Shown: positions 10,238 to 20,166, numbered from the stretch's first letter. The stretch: 36,442 nt of DNA from Ignavibacteriales bacterium (GCA_016234355.1 JACRFC010000214.1:1-36442), one strand, 5' to 3'. The notes: generated from the letters alone by a model not told the origin. A program made the numbers and translations.

Positions 10238-10732
10238 ATGAATAATTCTAATACTAAACGTCCTTCCTGGGATGAATACTTCTTAAAAGTTGCTATGCTT
10301 GTTTCTGAGCGTGCTACTTGCCCCAGAATGCATTGCGGCTGTGTCCTTGTTAGAGAGAAACAAATACTTTCAACCGGGTATAATGGTTCAATTCCCGGCG
10401 ATAGGCATTGTGAAGACGACGGATGTATAATTGTTGATAATCATTGTATTCGAACTATTCATGCGGAAATGAATGCAATACTTCAATGTTCATCTCACGG
10501 TATAAGTACGCAGGGATCGACTGCATATATAACAAACATGCCTTGCACAAACTGTGCAAAAGCCCTAATTACCGCCGGCATAAAAGAAATAGTAATATTT
10601 TCTGATTACCATGATACATTGGCTGAAGAGTTCTTTAAGAAGGCAAATGTTAATATTAAAAGATTATCAATCCCCAATAAAAACATTGAATATGATCTTG
10701 ATCGTTTTAGCTCTGCAAAAAAAATCAAATAA
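10238..10732 (+). CDS. Deoxycytidylate (dCMP) deaminase family protein, ComEB-like
   Basis: ORF 164 aa; zinc motifs HAEMNAILQ and MPCTNCAKALI; RPSWDEYFLKVAMLVSERATCPR. Confidence 0.93.
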   Translation: MNNSNTKRPSWDEYFLKVAMLVSERATCPRMHCGCVLVREKQILSTGYNGSIPGDRHCEDDGCIIVDNHCIRTIHAEMNAILQCSSHGISTQGSTAYITNMPCTNCAKALITAGIKEIVIFSDYHDTLAEEFFKKANVNIKRLSIPNKNIEYDLDRFSSAKKIK

Positions 10733-10749
10733 TAATTGACCGGCAGAAA

Positions 10750-12885
10750 ATGAAGTTAAGTAAAGAATATCTTCAGAAATATCTAAAGCCGGATAATTTT
10801 TTTAACAGAGATCTCAGCTGGCTTGAATTTAACCGCAGAGTCCTGGAAGAAGCCCTCAATCCCGAATTACCGTTATTAGACAAAATAAAATTTGTCTCTA
10901 TCTTCTTTTCCAACCTTGATGAATTTTACATGATTCGTGTCGCAGGAATTAAAGAACAATTGCGCGCCAAAGTTATTGATACCTCCATTGATGGACTAAC
11001 ACCCATAGAACAGTTACGAAAAATAGAAAGTACAATTCAGCCAATGTTGAAACAACTTTCTGATTTTTGGCGAGATGAAATTATTCCCCGGCTAAAAGAA
11101 AATAAAATTTATATTTATAATAATTTAGATGAGATCGCCAAAGAAGAACGGGATGCTCTCAATCAATATTTTCTAAAAGAAATTTATCCTGTTCTAACTC
11201 CTTTAGCATTCGACCCCGGCAGACCATTCCCCTATATCTCAAATTTAAGCTTAAGCTTTGCTATTTTAATTAAAAAACCTTCCGGCGAAAAACATTTTGC
11301 GCGTGTTAAAGTTCCGGGTATTATTCCAAGATTACTTCGTATTGACAACATTGTAAAATCTAAACCTAAAAATGGTTCTAACGGTACATACAAATACGTC
11401 TGGATAGGTGATCTTATCAAATCAAATTTAAGTTTACTTTTTCCCGGTCTTGAAATACTTGAATCCTACCTGTTTAGAATTACACGGGATACCGACCTTG
11501 AAATTCAAGAAGATGAGGCAGACGATCTTCTGCAGATGATAGAAGAAAATATAAAGCAACGAAAATTCGGTTCAGTTGTTCGGCTTGAAGTGGAAAAACA
11601 GATGCCGGAATATATGATTGATACATTAATCGAAAATCTGGAAATCTCCCGAGATGATCTTCATGTAATTGACGGTAACCTCGGTTTAAGCGATGTGATT
11701 TTACTTTATGATTTACAGCTGCCACACTTGAAAGAGAAACCGTTTCATCCGGTTACTCCAAATATTTTCGAAGAAGAAGAAAATATCTTTTCTCTCATTC
11801 GAAGAAAAGATATTATGTTGCATCATCCGTACGATTCATTTAATCCTGTAATTGAATTTATTAAACTTGCTTCTAGAGATCCCGAAGTATTAGCAATAAA
11901 ACAAACACTCTACAGAGTTGGACCAAACTCCCCTATTATAAAATATTTAATAGAAGCTGCCGAACGTAAAAAACAAGTTGCTGTTTTAGTTGAACTTAAA
12001 GCACGTTTTGATGAAGAGAATAATATTTTTTGGGCACGTGAGCTTGAAAAAGCTGGAGTGCATGTTGTTTATGGTTTATTAGGATTGAAAACTCATGCTA
12101 AAATGACCCTTGTTGTTAGAAAAGAAATTGACGGTGTTAAACGTTATGTTCATATGAGTTCGGGTAATTATAATATCGATACAGCTAAAATTTATACTGA
12201 TATTGGTTTGTTCACAGCTGACCAAAATATTTGTTCTGATGTCTCTGAAATATTTAATTACCTTACCGGTTACTCCGAGCAGAAAACATTTAGAAAATTA
12301 TGGGTAGCACCGGTAAATAAACGGCAAAAATTTCTTGATCTGATTGAAAGAGAAATAAAAAATGTAAAGTCTGGCGGTAAAGGGCATTTAATATTCAAAC
12401 TAAATGCCCTTGTGGATCCACTCTTAATTGCTGCTTTGTATGAAGCCTCAGCAAAAGATGTTATGATTGATTTAATTGTTCGCGGTATCTGTTGTTTGAT
12501 CCCGCAAGTACCCGGTTTAAGTGAAAATATTCGTGTTATAAGTATTGTAGGAAGATTTTTAGAACACGCACGGGTCTATTATTTCTATAATAACGGAACA
12601 GAAGAAATTTACTGCAGCAGTGCCGATCTAATGCAGAGAAATTTAGATAGAAGAATTGAAACAACTTTCCCTATTCTTGATGAAGAATTAAAAAAATATA
12701 TCAAAGAAAAGATTTTAGAGACGTCAATTGCAGATAATGAAAAAGCGAGAATATTGTTGCCGACCGGAAAATTTGTTTTCAATAGAAAGGTCTTAAACGA
12801 AGAGAAAGTCAATCATCAAGAATTTTTAATGTCCCGTCAGCATCCGGCAAGTAAGAAAATATTGCCTATAGAGACTGCCGAATAA
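10750..12885 (+). CDS. ppk1: Polyphosphate kinase 1
   Basis: ORF 711 aa; FFNRDLSWLEFNRRVLEEA, HHPYDSF, KTHAKMTLVVR, HMSSGNYN, CSSADLMQRNLDRRIE. Confidence 0.97.
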   Translation: MKLSKEYLQKYLKPDNFFNRDLSWLEFNRRVLEEALNPELPLLDKIKFVSIFFSNLDEFYMIRVAGIKEQLRAKVIDTSIDGLTPIEQLRKIESTIQPMLKQLSDFWRDEIIPRLKENKIYIYNNLDEIAKEERDALNQYFLKEIYPVLTPLAFDPGRPFPYISNLSLSFAILIKKPSGEKHFARVKVPGIIPRLLRIDNIVKSKPKNGSNGTYKYVWIGDLIKSNLSLLFPGLEILESYLFRITRDTDLEIQEDEADDLLQMIEENIKQRKFGSVVRLEVEKQMPEYMIDTLIENLEISRDDLHVIDGNLGLSDVILLYDLQLPHLKEKPFHPVTPNIFEEEENIFSLIRRKDIMLHHPYDSFNPVIEFIKLASRDPEVLAIKQTLYRVGPNSPIIKYLIEAAERKKQVAVLVELKARFDEENNIFWARELEKAGVHVVYGLLGLKTHAKMTLVVRKEIDGVKRYVHMSSGNYNIDTAKIYTDIGLFTADQNICSDVSEIFNYLTGYSEQKTFRKLWVAPVNKRQKFLDLIEREIKNVKSGGKGHLIFKLNALVDPLLIAALYEASAKDVMIDLIVRGICCLIPQVPGLSENIRVISIVGRFLEHARVYYFYNNGTEEIYCSSADLMQRNLDRRIETTFPILDEELKKYIKEKILETSIADNEKARILLPTGKFVFNRKVLNEEKVNHQEFLMSRQHPASKKILPIETAE

Positions 12886-12886
12886 A

Positions 12887-13060
12887 TTATCTAGGTAATC
12901 TTACAGTTATACCCAATCCACCAAACCAATCCGAGATATCATTATTCAATGTTGTTCCGACAGAAAAATCAATTTGAATATTTTTTGTGTGAAAGTATGT
13001 AAGACCGCAATCAAAATTATTTGATGGAATAAAACCGTCTTTCATTGTTCCATTTTTCAT
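12887..13060 (-). pseudogene. Possible residual C-terminus of an outer-membrane/transporter-type protein
   Basis: 57-codon ORF MKNGTMKDGFIPSNNFDCGLTYFHTKNIQIDFSVGTTLNNDISDWFGGLGITVRLPR; alternating beta-strand pattern like the last strands of a barrel; no upstream remainder seen. Confidence 0.35.
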
Positions 13061-13189
13061 ATTAGCACATCGTTATTTACTTACCCTGAATTTGGAAAAG
13101 TAATTTGATCAGTTTACTTGAAAAGGTAAAAATTGAAATGTTTTTTATTGATTACACATTCCATTATTGAACCGGGTAATTCACGTTTC

Positions 13190-15133
13190 TTACTTAATTC
13201 TTTGTGGACGTTCACGATTATCACGGCTCGTTCTCACAACCATGATTGGAATTTTGATTGAATGCCGCACACTTTCAACGGTTTGTCCAAAAAATAGATC
13301 TCCAAAAGTTTGATGTCCGTGAGAACCTAACACAAGAAAATCATAACCTTCTTCCTTAACGGATTTAACAATCTCTTCAGATGGATTTCCGTAACGGATT
13401 GTTGTTTCAACCGGTAAATCATGTTCTTCTATTTCTCTTGCCAATTCTTCTATGTAAGCGTGATCTTCCCTGCTATGAAGACTTTCTTCATCCGAACCAT
13501 ATACCATTGTTCCGGGTGTATCTACAATATGAATCAAACTTAATTTTGCGTTATGCAATTTTGCTAAAGTCAAAGCTTCGGAAATAACAATTGCATCTCC
13601 ATCACCATGCTCGATGGCAACACCAATGTTTTTATATCTTTTTGTTTGAATGCGGGAAGCTACATCTTTACTTGATGTTATTATTCCGCTTGTCCATGTA
13701 GTTCCTAATTTGAAAAATGGAACTAAGGTTATGTAAGCCAATACCGCAGATATTATCAACATTAACGGAAGAAGAATAAAGAATAACCAGCTTCTACCTT
13801 CAGTCCATCCTACAATAGAATCGAGTACCAACTTAAAGTTTAGAGCAATTATTATAATAGCAACAATCCATGCTAAAATTTTCACAAGTAACGGATTCGA
13901 AAAATTTCCCATCTTTTTCTTATCGGATGTAAAATGAATCAAAGGTACAATTGCAAAAGGTAGTTGTAAACTAAGCACTACTTGAGAAAAAATTAAAAGC
14001 TTAAAAGTACCTTCATTACCGGTTAATGCTATAACAATCACTGCCGGCAAAAGAGCTAATCCTCTGGTAATTAATCTTCTTAACCAAGGACTAAGTTTAA
14101 TATTTAAAAATCCTTCCATAACAATCTGGCCGGAAATAGTTCCTGTCAGCGTAGAACTTTGTCCTGCAGCAACTAATGCAATACCAAATGCTATAGGTGC
14201 AATACTTGTTCCTAATATTGGTGCAAGCAGGTTATGAGCTTCCTGTATCTCGGTAACGACTAATCCCCGGCTATGAAAAACTGCGGCTGCCATTATTAAG
14301 ATTGCAGCATTAACAAAAAAAGCTCCATTCAAAGCAATAGCTGAATCAATAAGATTGAATTTACAGGCTTCCGATTTTCCCGTATGAGTATTTGAAACAG
14401 CTCTGGTTTGAACAAGTGACGAATGCAAATAAAGATTATGAGGCATAACAGTAGCGCCGATAATTCCAATTGCAATATATAGTGCACTCGAATCTAAATG
14501 AGGAATAAACCCGGATGCAATTCCGCTCCAATTCGGCTGTGCGAAAAATATTTCAATTATAAAACTTATACCGATGGTAGAAATCAACATAATAATAAAT
14601 GCTTCCATCTTACGAACTCCAAGCCGTTGAATTGCTAACAATAAGAAAGTATCAAACGCAGTTACAACACATCCCCACAAAAGCGGTAAACCAAAAAGTA
14701 AATTTAATCCGATTATAGTACCCAGCACCTCTGCCAGATCGCAAGCGGCAATTGCAATTTCTGCAAGTACCCAGAGGACAAAACTCAATCTTTTTGAATA
14801 CTCTTTTCTGCATCCTTGTGCTAAATCATAACCGGTCACAATTCCTAATCGGGCTGATAATGTTTGAAGCAGTATTGCCATTATGTTGGACATTAGCAAA
14901 ACCCAGATTAGAGTATAACCGAACCGTGCACCGCCTTCAATATCGGTTGCCCAGTTTCCGGGATCCATATATCCTACACTTACAAGGTAAGCAGGGCCTG
15001 CAAAAGCAAAGAGCCGCCGCAACCATCCGCGTTTCTTTACAGACACGGAATTTTCCAGCTGATTTAAATTATTTTCTTTAGAAGTGTTCTTAATTTGATT
15101 CATTATCAATCTAAATAGTTTGAGAATAAACAA
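13190..15133 (-). CDS. Nramp-family divalent metal (Mn/Fe) transporter with C-terminal UspA universal stress domain
   Basis: ORF 647 aa; SVGYMDPGNWATDI, MPHNLYLHSSLVQTR, then a C-terminal Usp domain (KNIGVAIEHGDGDAIVISEALTLAKLHNAKLSLIHIVD...VLGSHGHQTFGDLFFGQTVESVRHSIKIPIMVVR). Start may be the internal Met at about 15103. Confidence 0.93.
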   Translation of the reverse strand: MFILKLFRLIMNQIKNTSKENNLNQLENSVSVKKRGWLRRLFAFAGPAYLVSVGYMDPGNWATDIEGGARFGYTLIWVLLMSNIMAILLQTLSARLGIVTGYDLAQGCRKEYSKRLSFVLWVLAEIAIAACDLAEVLGTIIGLNLLFGLPLLWGCVVTAFDTFLLLAIQRLGVRKMEAFIIMLISTIGISFIIEIFFAQPNWSGIASGFIPHLDSSALYIAIGIIGATVMPHNLYLHSSLVQTRAVSNTHTGKSEACKFNLIDSAIALNGAFFVNAAILIMAAAVFHSRGLVVTEIQEAHNLLAPILGTSIAPIAFGIALVAAGQSSTLTGTISGQIVMEGFLNIKLSPWLRRLITRGLALLPAVIVIALTGNEGTFKLLIFSQVVLSLQLPFAIVPLIHFTSDKKKMGNFSNPLLVKILAWIVAIIIIALNFKLVLDSIVGWTEGRSWLFFILLPLMLIISAVLAYITLVPFFKLGTTWTSGIITSSKDVASRIQTKRYKNIGVAIEHGDGDAIVISEALTLAKLHNAKLSLIHIVDTPGTMVYGSDEESLHSREDHAYIEELAREIEEHDLPVETTIRYGNPSEEIVKSVKEEGYDFLVLGSHGHQTFGDLFFGQTVESVRHSIKIPIMVVRTSRDNRERPQRIK

Positions 15134-15322
15134 TCTGTTAGCAATTTACTTGAACAATATTTCTATATCAAGAAGGGAATTTTTCATTTTAGTATTTCAA
15201 GTTTATCAATCGGTTTTCAATTTTTATGATTTTGGATTATGAACCTCTTAAAAAAATTTTTTGTTTACAAAGATGTGTAACATAAAAAATTGCTATTTTT
15301 GAAACCAAATTTTGGAGAAATA

Positions 15323-16423
15323 ATGCTTACAAAGGAATCCGTCTTAAATGCGTTAAGTAAAGTAACCGATCCGGATTTACATAAAGATCTTGTTACTCTT
15401 GGAATGGTAAAAGAGATAAATATAAATGGAGAAAACGTTTCTGTAACTGTTGAGTTAACAACTCCCGCTTGCCCGCTAAAAGAAAAAATAGAACAAGATT
15501 GCGTTGATGCAATCAAAAAAGAAAATCCTTCAGTAGGAAAAATTTCAATCACAATGAGTGCTAAGGTTCAACATAGTAAGAATCAAAAAATGAGCGAGAT
15601 TTTACCCGGAGTAAAAAATACAATAGCTGTTGCAAGTGGAAAAGGCGGCGTAGGAAAAAGTACAGTCGCTGTTAATCTTGCTGTCGCTCTTGCACTGGAT
15701 GACGCTAAAGTTGGATTGATTGATGCCGATATTTACGGGCCAAGTATTCCAATGATGCTGGGAATAAATGATAAACCAAAAATTTTCCAAGATACAGCAA
15801 CCGCAAAAATGGTTCCTCTTGAAAATTACGGAATAAAAGTAATGTCTATTGGATTCTTAATTGATGATGATGCACCGGTTATTTGGCGGGGACCAATGGC
15901 AAGCGGGGCTATAAAACAATTTATGAGTGATGTACATTGGGATGAACTTGACTATTTAATTTTTGATTTACCACCCGGAACAGGTGATATTCAACTTACA
16001 CTTGTGCAAACAATTCCTCTTTCCGGCGCTGTAGTAGTTACTACACCGCAAGATGTTTCAATTATTGATGTAAAAAAAGCCTTAAAAATGTTTCAACGTG
16101 TCAATGTTCCTATACTTGGCATTGTAGAAAATATGAGTTATTTTATTGCACCCGATACAGGCAAACGATATGATATTTTTGGAACCGGCGGCGGAAAAAA
16201 ACTTGCAGAAGAATTATCTATTCCGTTACTTGGTTCAATCCCGATCAATCAAGAAACTCGTGAGGGCGGTGATAAAGGTAAACCGATTGTTTTTGATAAA
16301 CCAAACTCTGAGCAATCTAAAAAGTTTTTAGAGATCAGCAGAAACATGGCAGCTGAAATTAGCAAAAACAATTACTCATCCACTTCACCAAAAATTGAAA
16401 TATCTTTGAATGATGAAAATTAA
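15323..16423 (+). CDS. Mrp/ApbC (NBP35-type) Fe-S cluster carrier ATPase with N-terminal DUF59/MIP18 domain
   Basis: ASGKGGVGKSTVAVNLA Walker A, DADIYGPSIPMMLG, FDLPPGTGDIQLT; N-terminal VTDPDLHKDLVTLGMV. ATG at 15323 is preceded by GGAG, preferred over ORF start 15290. Confidence 0.95.
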   Translation: MLTKESVLNALSKVTDPDLHKDLVTLGMVKEININGENVSVTVELTTPACPLKEKIEQDCVDAIKKENPSVGKISITMSAKVQHSKNQKMSEILPGVKNTIAVASGKGGVGKSTVAVNLAVALALDDAKVGLIDADIYGPSIPMMLGINDKPKIFQDTATAKMVPLENYGIKVMSIGFLIDDDAPVIWRGPMASGAIKQFMSDVHWDELDYLIFDLPPGTGDIQLTLVQTIPLSGAVVVTTPQDVSIIDVKKALKMFQRVNVPILGIVENMSYFIAPDTGKRYDIFGTGGGKKLAEELSIPLLGSIPINQETREGGDKGKPIVFDKPNSEQSKKFLEISRNMAAEISKNNYSSTSPKIEISLNDEN

Positions 16424-16435
16424 AAGGAGTTGACG

Positions 16436-16672
16436 ATGAACGAAGTTCTTCACGCAAAAGTTGAAAAAGCTTTACAATCAATTAGACCGTATCTTAAAGC
16501 CGATGGCGGCGATGTTGAACTTGTGCAAGTAACCAATGAAGGTATTGTTGAAGTTAAACTTACCGGAGCTTGCAGCGATTGTCCTATGTCTCAAATGACA
16601 TTACGTGCCGGTGTTGAACGCGCGCTTATTAGAGAAGTTCCTGGAATAAGAAGAGTTGAAGCTGTCAATTGA
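16436..16672 (+). CDS. NifU C-terminal domain-like Fe-S scaffold (Nfu type)
   Basis: LQSIRPYLKADGGDVELVQV...GACSDCPMSQMTL; ATG 16436 with RBS AGGAG. Confidence 0.95.
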   Translation: MNEVLHAKVEKALQSIRPYLKADGGDVELVQVTNEGIVEVKLTGACSDCPMSQMTLRAGVERALIREVPGIRRVEAVN

Positions 16673-16684
16673 CAGCTTTTTTTT
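16659..16684 (+). terminator. Intrinsic terminator overlapping the nfu stop codon
   Basis: AAGCTGTC-AATT-GACAGCTT followed by T8 (16677-16684); stop TGA is 16670-16672. Confidence 0.85.
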
Positions 16685-16705
16685 CAAATAAATTAAGGAT
16701 ACATC

Positions 16706-17467
16706 ATGCGTAAAAAAGTAATTGCCGGAAATTGGAAAATGAATAATGATCTTTATGGAACTATAAACCTAATTTCGGATCTCAAAAAGGAATTGAATGA
16801 AAAAAATGTTGAAGCTGATGTAATTATTTGCCCGCCATTCACAAGTTTGGAAACTGCATCTACTTTATTAAAAGATTCTACAATCAAACTTGGTGCACAA
16901 AATATGTATCTTGAAGAAAGCGGAGCTTTCACAGGCGAAGTATCTGTTTCTATGCTCAAAAGTGTCGGCTGCGAATATGTAATTCTTGGCCATTCGGAAA
17001 GAAGAACAATTTTTAGCGAAGGTGATCAAGTCATCAACAAGAAAATCAAAACAGCAATTAAGTTTGGACTAAAACCAATTTTTTGCATTGGTGAGACTTT
17101 AGAAGAAAGAGAAAAAGGCATTACATTTAAGGTAGTTGAGACCCAGGTTCAAAACGGATTAAAAGATTTAAGCGAAAGTGATTTATCGAACTTAATTATT
17201 GCTTATGAACCTGTATGGGCGATCGGCACAGGAAGAAATGCTACTCCCCAGCAAGCCCAGGAGGTTCATCAATTTATCCGCGGATTAATTTCCAAATTAT
17301 ACTCACCGAATTTTGCCCGTCAATTAGTTATTCAATACGGCGGAAGTGTAAAAGCAGATAACGCTAAAGAACTACTTTCTCAACCGGATATTGACGGCGC
17401 TTTGGTTGGGGGCGCCTGCTTAAACGCAGATTCATTTGCCAAAATCATTAATGCCTCTCTTAGGTAA
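16706..17467 (+). CDS. tpiA: Triosephosphate isomerase
   Basis: ORF 253 aa; VIAGNWKMNN, GHSERR, AYEPVWAIGTGRNA, YGGSVKADNAKELLSQPDIDGALVGGA. Confidence 0.98.
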   Translation: MRKKVIAGNWKMNNDLYGTINLISDLKKELNEKNVEADVIICPPFTSLETASTLLKDSTIKLGAQNMYLEESGAFTGEVSVSMLKSVGCEYVILGHSERRTIFSEGDQVINKKIKTAIKFGLKPIFCIGETLEEREKGITFKVVETQVQNGLKDLSESDLSNLIIAYEPVWAIGTGRNATPQQAQEVHQFIRGLISKLYSPNFARQLVIQYGGSVKADNAKELLSQPDIDGALVGGACLNADSFAKIINASLR

Positions 17468-17531
17468 ATTTGAATGTTTTGATTTTACTTCAAAATGGGC
17501 TCAATTAGAGTCCATATTTTTAGAAATTTTA

Positions 17532-17563
17532 TTGATACCCCCCCCCTCGATTTTGTATATTTG
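17532..17563 (+). promoter_or_regulatory. Bacteroidota-type promoter (TTG-N21-TATATTTG) containing a C9 homopolymer
   Basis: TTG at 17532-17534, TATATTTG at 17556-17563, C9 at 17538-17546; ATG of next gene at 17593. Confidence 0.5.
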
Positions 17564-17592
17564 TATGATTTTTTTGAAAAATTATTGGTAAT

Positions 17593-20157
17593 ATGACAAA
17601 AATTCTTAATCGTCTCTTCATTCTTATAATTTTATTCCAAAACCTACTTTTAGCTCAAATTAAAGTAATATCTCTTCCTCAAAATCAAAGAAATATTTTT
17701 GATCCGATTTTCTTTGACAAAAATGATTACCGAAACGTGGAATTGATAAACTCTAATTGGAAAGTTTTCTATGAAAGTGACTCCGAGAAAAAAATCTCGG
17801 TCTCAATACCGGCAATTTTTGAAGGTGAGGAATCCTTAATATTCGAAAAACAAATTTCTTTATCCAAAACTCAAATTCAAAGTTCACAACTCGTTTTGGG
17901 ATTTCTTGGAATAAATTACTCTGCAGAAATTTCAATCAACGGTTACAATATTTATAAACACTCCGGCGGATCATATCCTTTTGAACTTGCTCTTCCGAAA
18001 GATATCTTAAAAGAAAATTCAGTTATAACCATAAAAGTAAACAACAAACTTGATTCAGAATATTCCATTCCATCAACTCAAAGATTTTTGTTCTCAAGTT
18101 TAAGCGGCGGAATGATTAGGGATGTTTATCTTAAGACGGTATCAACAATTCACATTACTTATAATTCTTTTTCTTATTCGTTTGATCAGAATTTTTCAAA
18201 AGCAGTATTAAATTTTAAGATTGGAATCGGAAACTCCGACTTCAGAACAAATTCTCTTTCCGGTAATGTTATTATAAGAATAAATTTATTTCTTCCTGGC
18301 TCAACTTTTACAATAGCAAAAGGAGATTTCGTTCAAGTAATTTCTCAAGAAGATAACGAAGCTACATGCAGACTTGAAATTAATAACCCGCAATTATGGT
18401 CGCCTCAAACACCAATCAATTATTTATGCGATGTAAGTTTGATACGTAACGGTCAGATAATAGATAAATCCATTAAACAGATTGCGTTCTATCAGTTAAG
18501 AAAAGATGAAACAACTTTCACGCTTAACAGAAATCCGTTTACAATTCAAGGTACTACGTATTTATTTGATGAAACTTCGCTTCGAAGAACTAATGCATAC
18601 AATAAAATAAGAGACGATCTTTTGTTAATTAAGAATACCGGTTTTAATGCAGTTCGTTTTTCAAAACAATATCCTAATCCTTATGCAGTTAAACTTTGTC
18701 AGGAGCTTGGGTTATTTGCTATGATCGAACTTCCCATAAATTCTGTTCCCGAAGAAATTTTATCTCATAATGATTTTCAGCTAAAAGCAGTACAACTTAC
18801 TAAAAATTTCCTTTCCGGTTACAGTGAGTATTCTAATACGATCATAGTTGGAGTTGGCAGTTCTTTTCTTCCTAATTCTGAAATAAGCAGTAATTTTATT
18901 TCGAGTCAAACCAGCACAATAAAAGGAAAGGGATTTTTGTCTTATGCTTCTTTTGTAGGAATTCAAATTACGCAAATTCAAGATTTAGATTTTTATGGAA
19001 TTGAATTATACTCATCTCCAATTGATGAGATTAAGGATCAATTACAAAAATCAATTGATACGTTAGGTAAGAATTCGATTTTCATCAGTGAAGTATCCTA
19101 TCCTAATTATAAGGGAAGCGCTAGCGGATATTTAACAAAATATTCTTCTGATGCCCAAGCAAAATATTTGGGCGATATGATAGATTTATCGCGCCAATTA
19201 AAATTATCCGGAATTATTATTAACAGTTTATATGAATATAAGGGCGAGTATGCATCTCTATACGGTGGTTATTCAGAGAATTATATATACAAATTTGGTT
19301 TACTCGATAAATCCCGCGATCTAAATAGTATTGGTTATAAAGTCCTCGCTGCTAAACTCAGCGGCAATAGTAAAGTTACAATTCCAATTGGTACTCGTAA
19401 AGATGATAACCCAATAATATTTATAATTATTGCACTCTTGCTTTCTATTATTATGGCTGTACTGATCAACACTAAGAAGAAATTCCGTGAAGATTGTACA
19501 CGTGCATTATTGCGCCCATATAATTTTTTTGCCGATGTCCGCGATCACCGAATAATTTCCGGTGTTCATACTGCAATATTAATGTTAATACAGGCCGGAT
19601 CAGTTTCACTTTTGATGACTATATTATTATACTTTTATAAATCAAATATTTTATTAGAAAAGATTGTTTTATCATTTGGCAATCACAATTTATTAAAATT
19701 TGTCTCTTTCCTTTCATGGAATCCGCTAGTTTGTTTTGCTCTGCTTTTTGTTTTAATCATAATAAAGTTTGCTTTGATTTCATCAGTTATAAAATTCGCT
19801 TCTTTATTGTTAAAGACAAAAGTAGAATTTGCCAGCATATTTTATACAGTTGTTTGGGCGTTTTTACCGTTTACAATTCTGCTGACGGTTGAGTTAATTC
19901 TATTTAAGATATTAGTAAACGAAAATTTTAGTGTTATCGTAATTATCTTTTTAATTCTATTTATGTTATGGATACTTCAAAGAATACTAAAAGGCATTTA
20001 TGTAATTTTTGATGTTCGTCCAATGAAGGTTTATATCTATAGTTTTCTCGTTATTATATTAGTAGTTGGTGTGATTTTATTAAAATATCAACTTACCAGT
20101 TCTACTCTCTATTACATTAATAATGCATTTAAACAATACAACTCAATGATTTTCTAG
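17593..20157 (+). CDS. GH2/beta-galactosidase-like exported protein with C-terminal multi-pass membrane domain
   Basis: ORF 854 aa; signal peptide, jelly-roll sugar-binding-like region (LGFLGINYSAEISINGYNIYKHSGGSYPFEL), TIM-barrel-like region (GFNAVRFSKQYPNPYAVKLCQELGLFAMIELP), several TM segments after about residue 600. Confidence 0.75.
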   Translation: MTKILNRLFILIILFQNLLLAQIKVISLPQNQRNIFDPIFFDKNDYRNVELINSNWKVFYESDSEKKISVSIPAIFEGEESLIFEKQISLSKTQIQSSQLVLGFLGINYSAEISINGYNIYKHSGGSYPFELALPKDILKENSVITIKVNNKLDSEYSIPSTQRFLFSSLSGGMIRDVYLKTVSTIHITYNSFSYSFDQNFSKAVLNFKIGIGNSDFRTNSLSGNVIIRINLFLPGSTFTIAKGDFVQVISQEDNEATCRLEINNPQLWSPQTPINYLCDVSLIRNGQIIDKSIKQIAFYQLRKDETTFTLNRNPFTIQGTTYLFDETSLRRTNAYNKIRDDLLLIKNTGFNAVRFSKQYPNPYAVKLCQELGLFAMIELPINSVPEEILSHNDFQLKAVQLTKNFLSGYSEYSNTIIVGVGSSFLPNSEISSNFISSQTSTIKGKGFLSYASFVGIQITQIQDLDFYGIELYSSPIDEIKDQLQKSIDTLGKNSIFISEVSYPNYKGSASGYLTKYSSDAQAKYLGDMIDLSRQLKLSGIIINSLYEYKGEYASLYGGYSENYIYKFGLLDKSRDLNSIGYKVLAAKLSGNSKVTIPIGTRKDDNPIIFIIIALLLSIIMAVLINTKKKFREDCTRALLRPYNFFADVRDHRIISGVHTAILMLIQAGSVSLLMTILLYFYKSNILLEKIVLSFGNHNLLKFVSFLSWNPLVCFALLFVLIIIKFALISSVIKFASLLLKTKVEFASIFYTVVWAFLPFTILLTVELILFKILVNENFSVIVIIFLILFMLWILQRILKGIYVIFDVRPMKVYIYSFLVIILVVGVILLKYQLTSSTLYYINNAFKQYNSMIF

Positions 20158-20166
20158 AGGCGCATT

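Noticed and set aside
14752-15081. 109-aa plus-strand ORF
   Set aside because: Antisense to the Nramp coding region, no domain evidence
15294-15301. TATTTTTG as promoter -7 element for mrp
   Set aside because: No properly spaced -33 TTG; could be chance in a T-rich stretch
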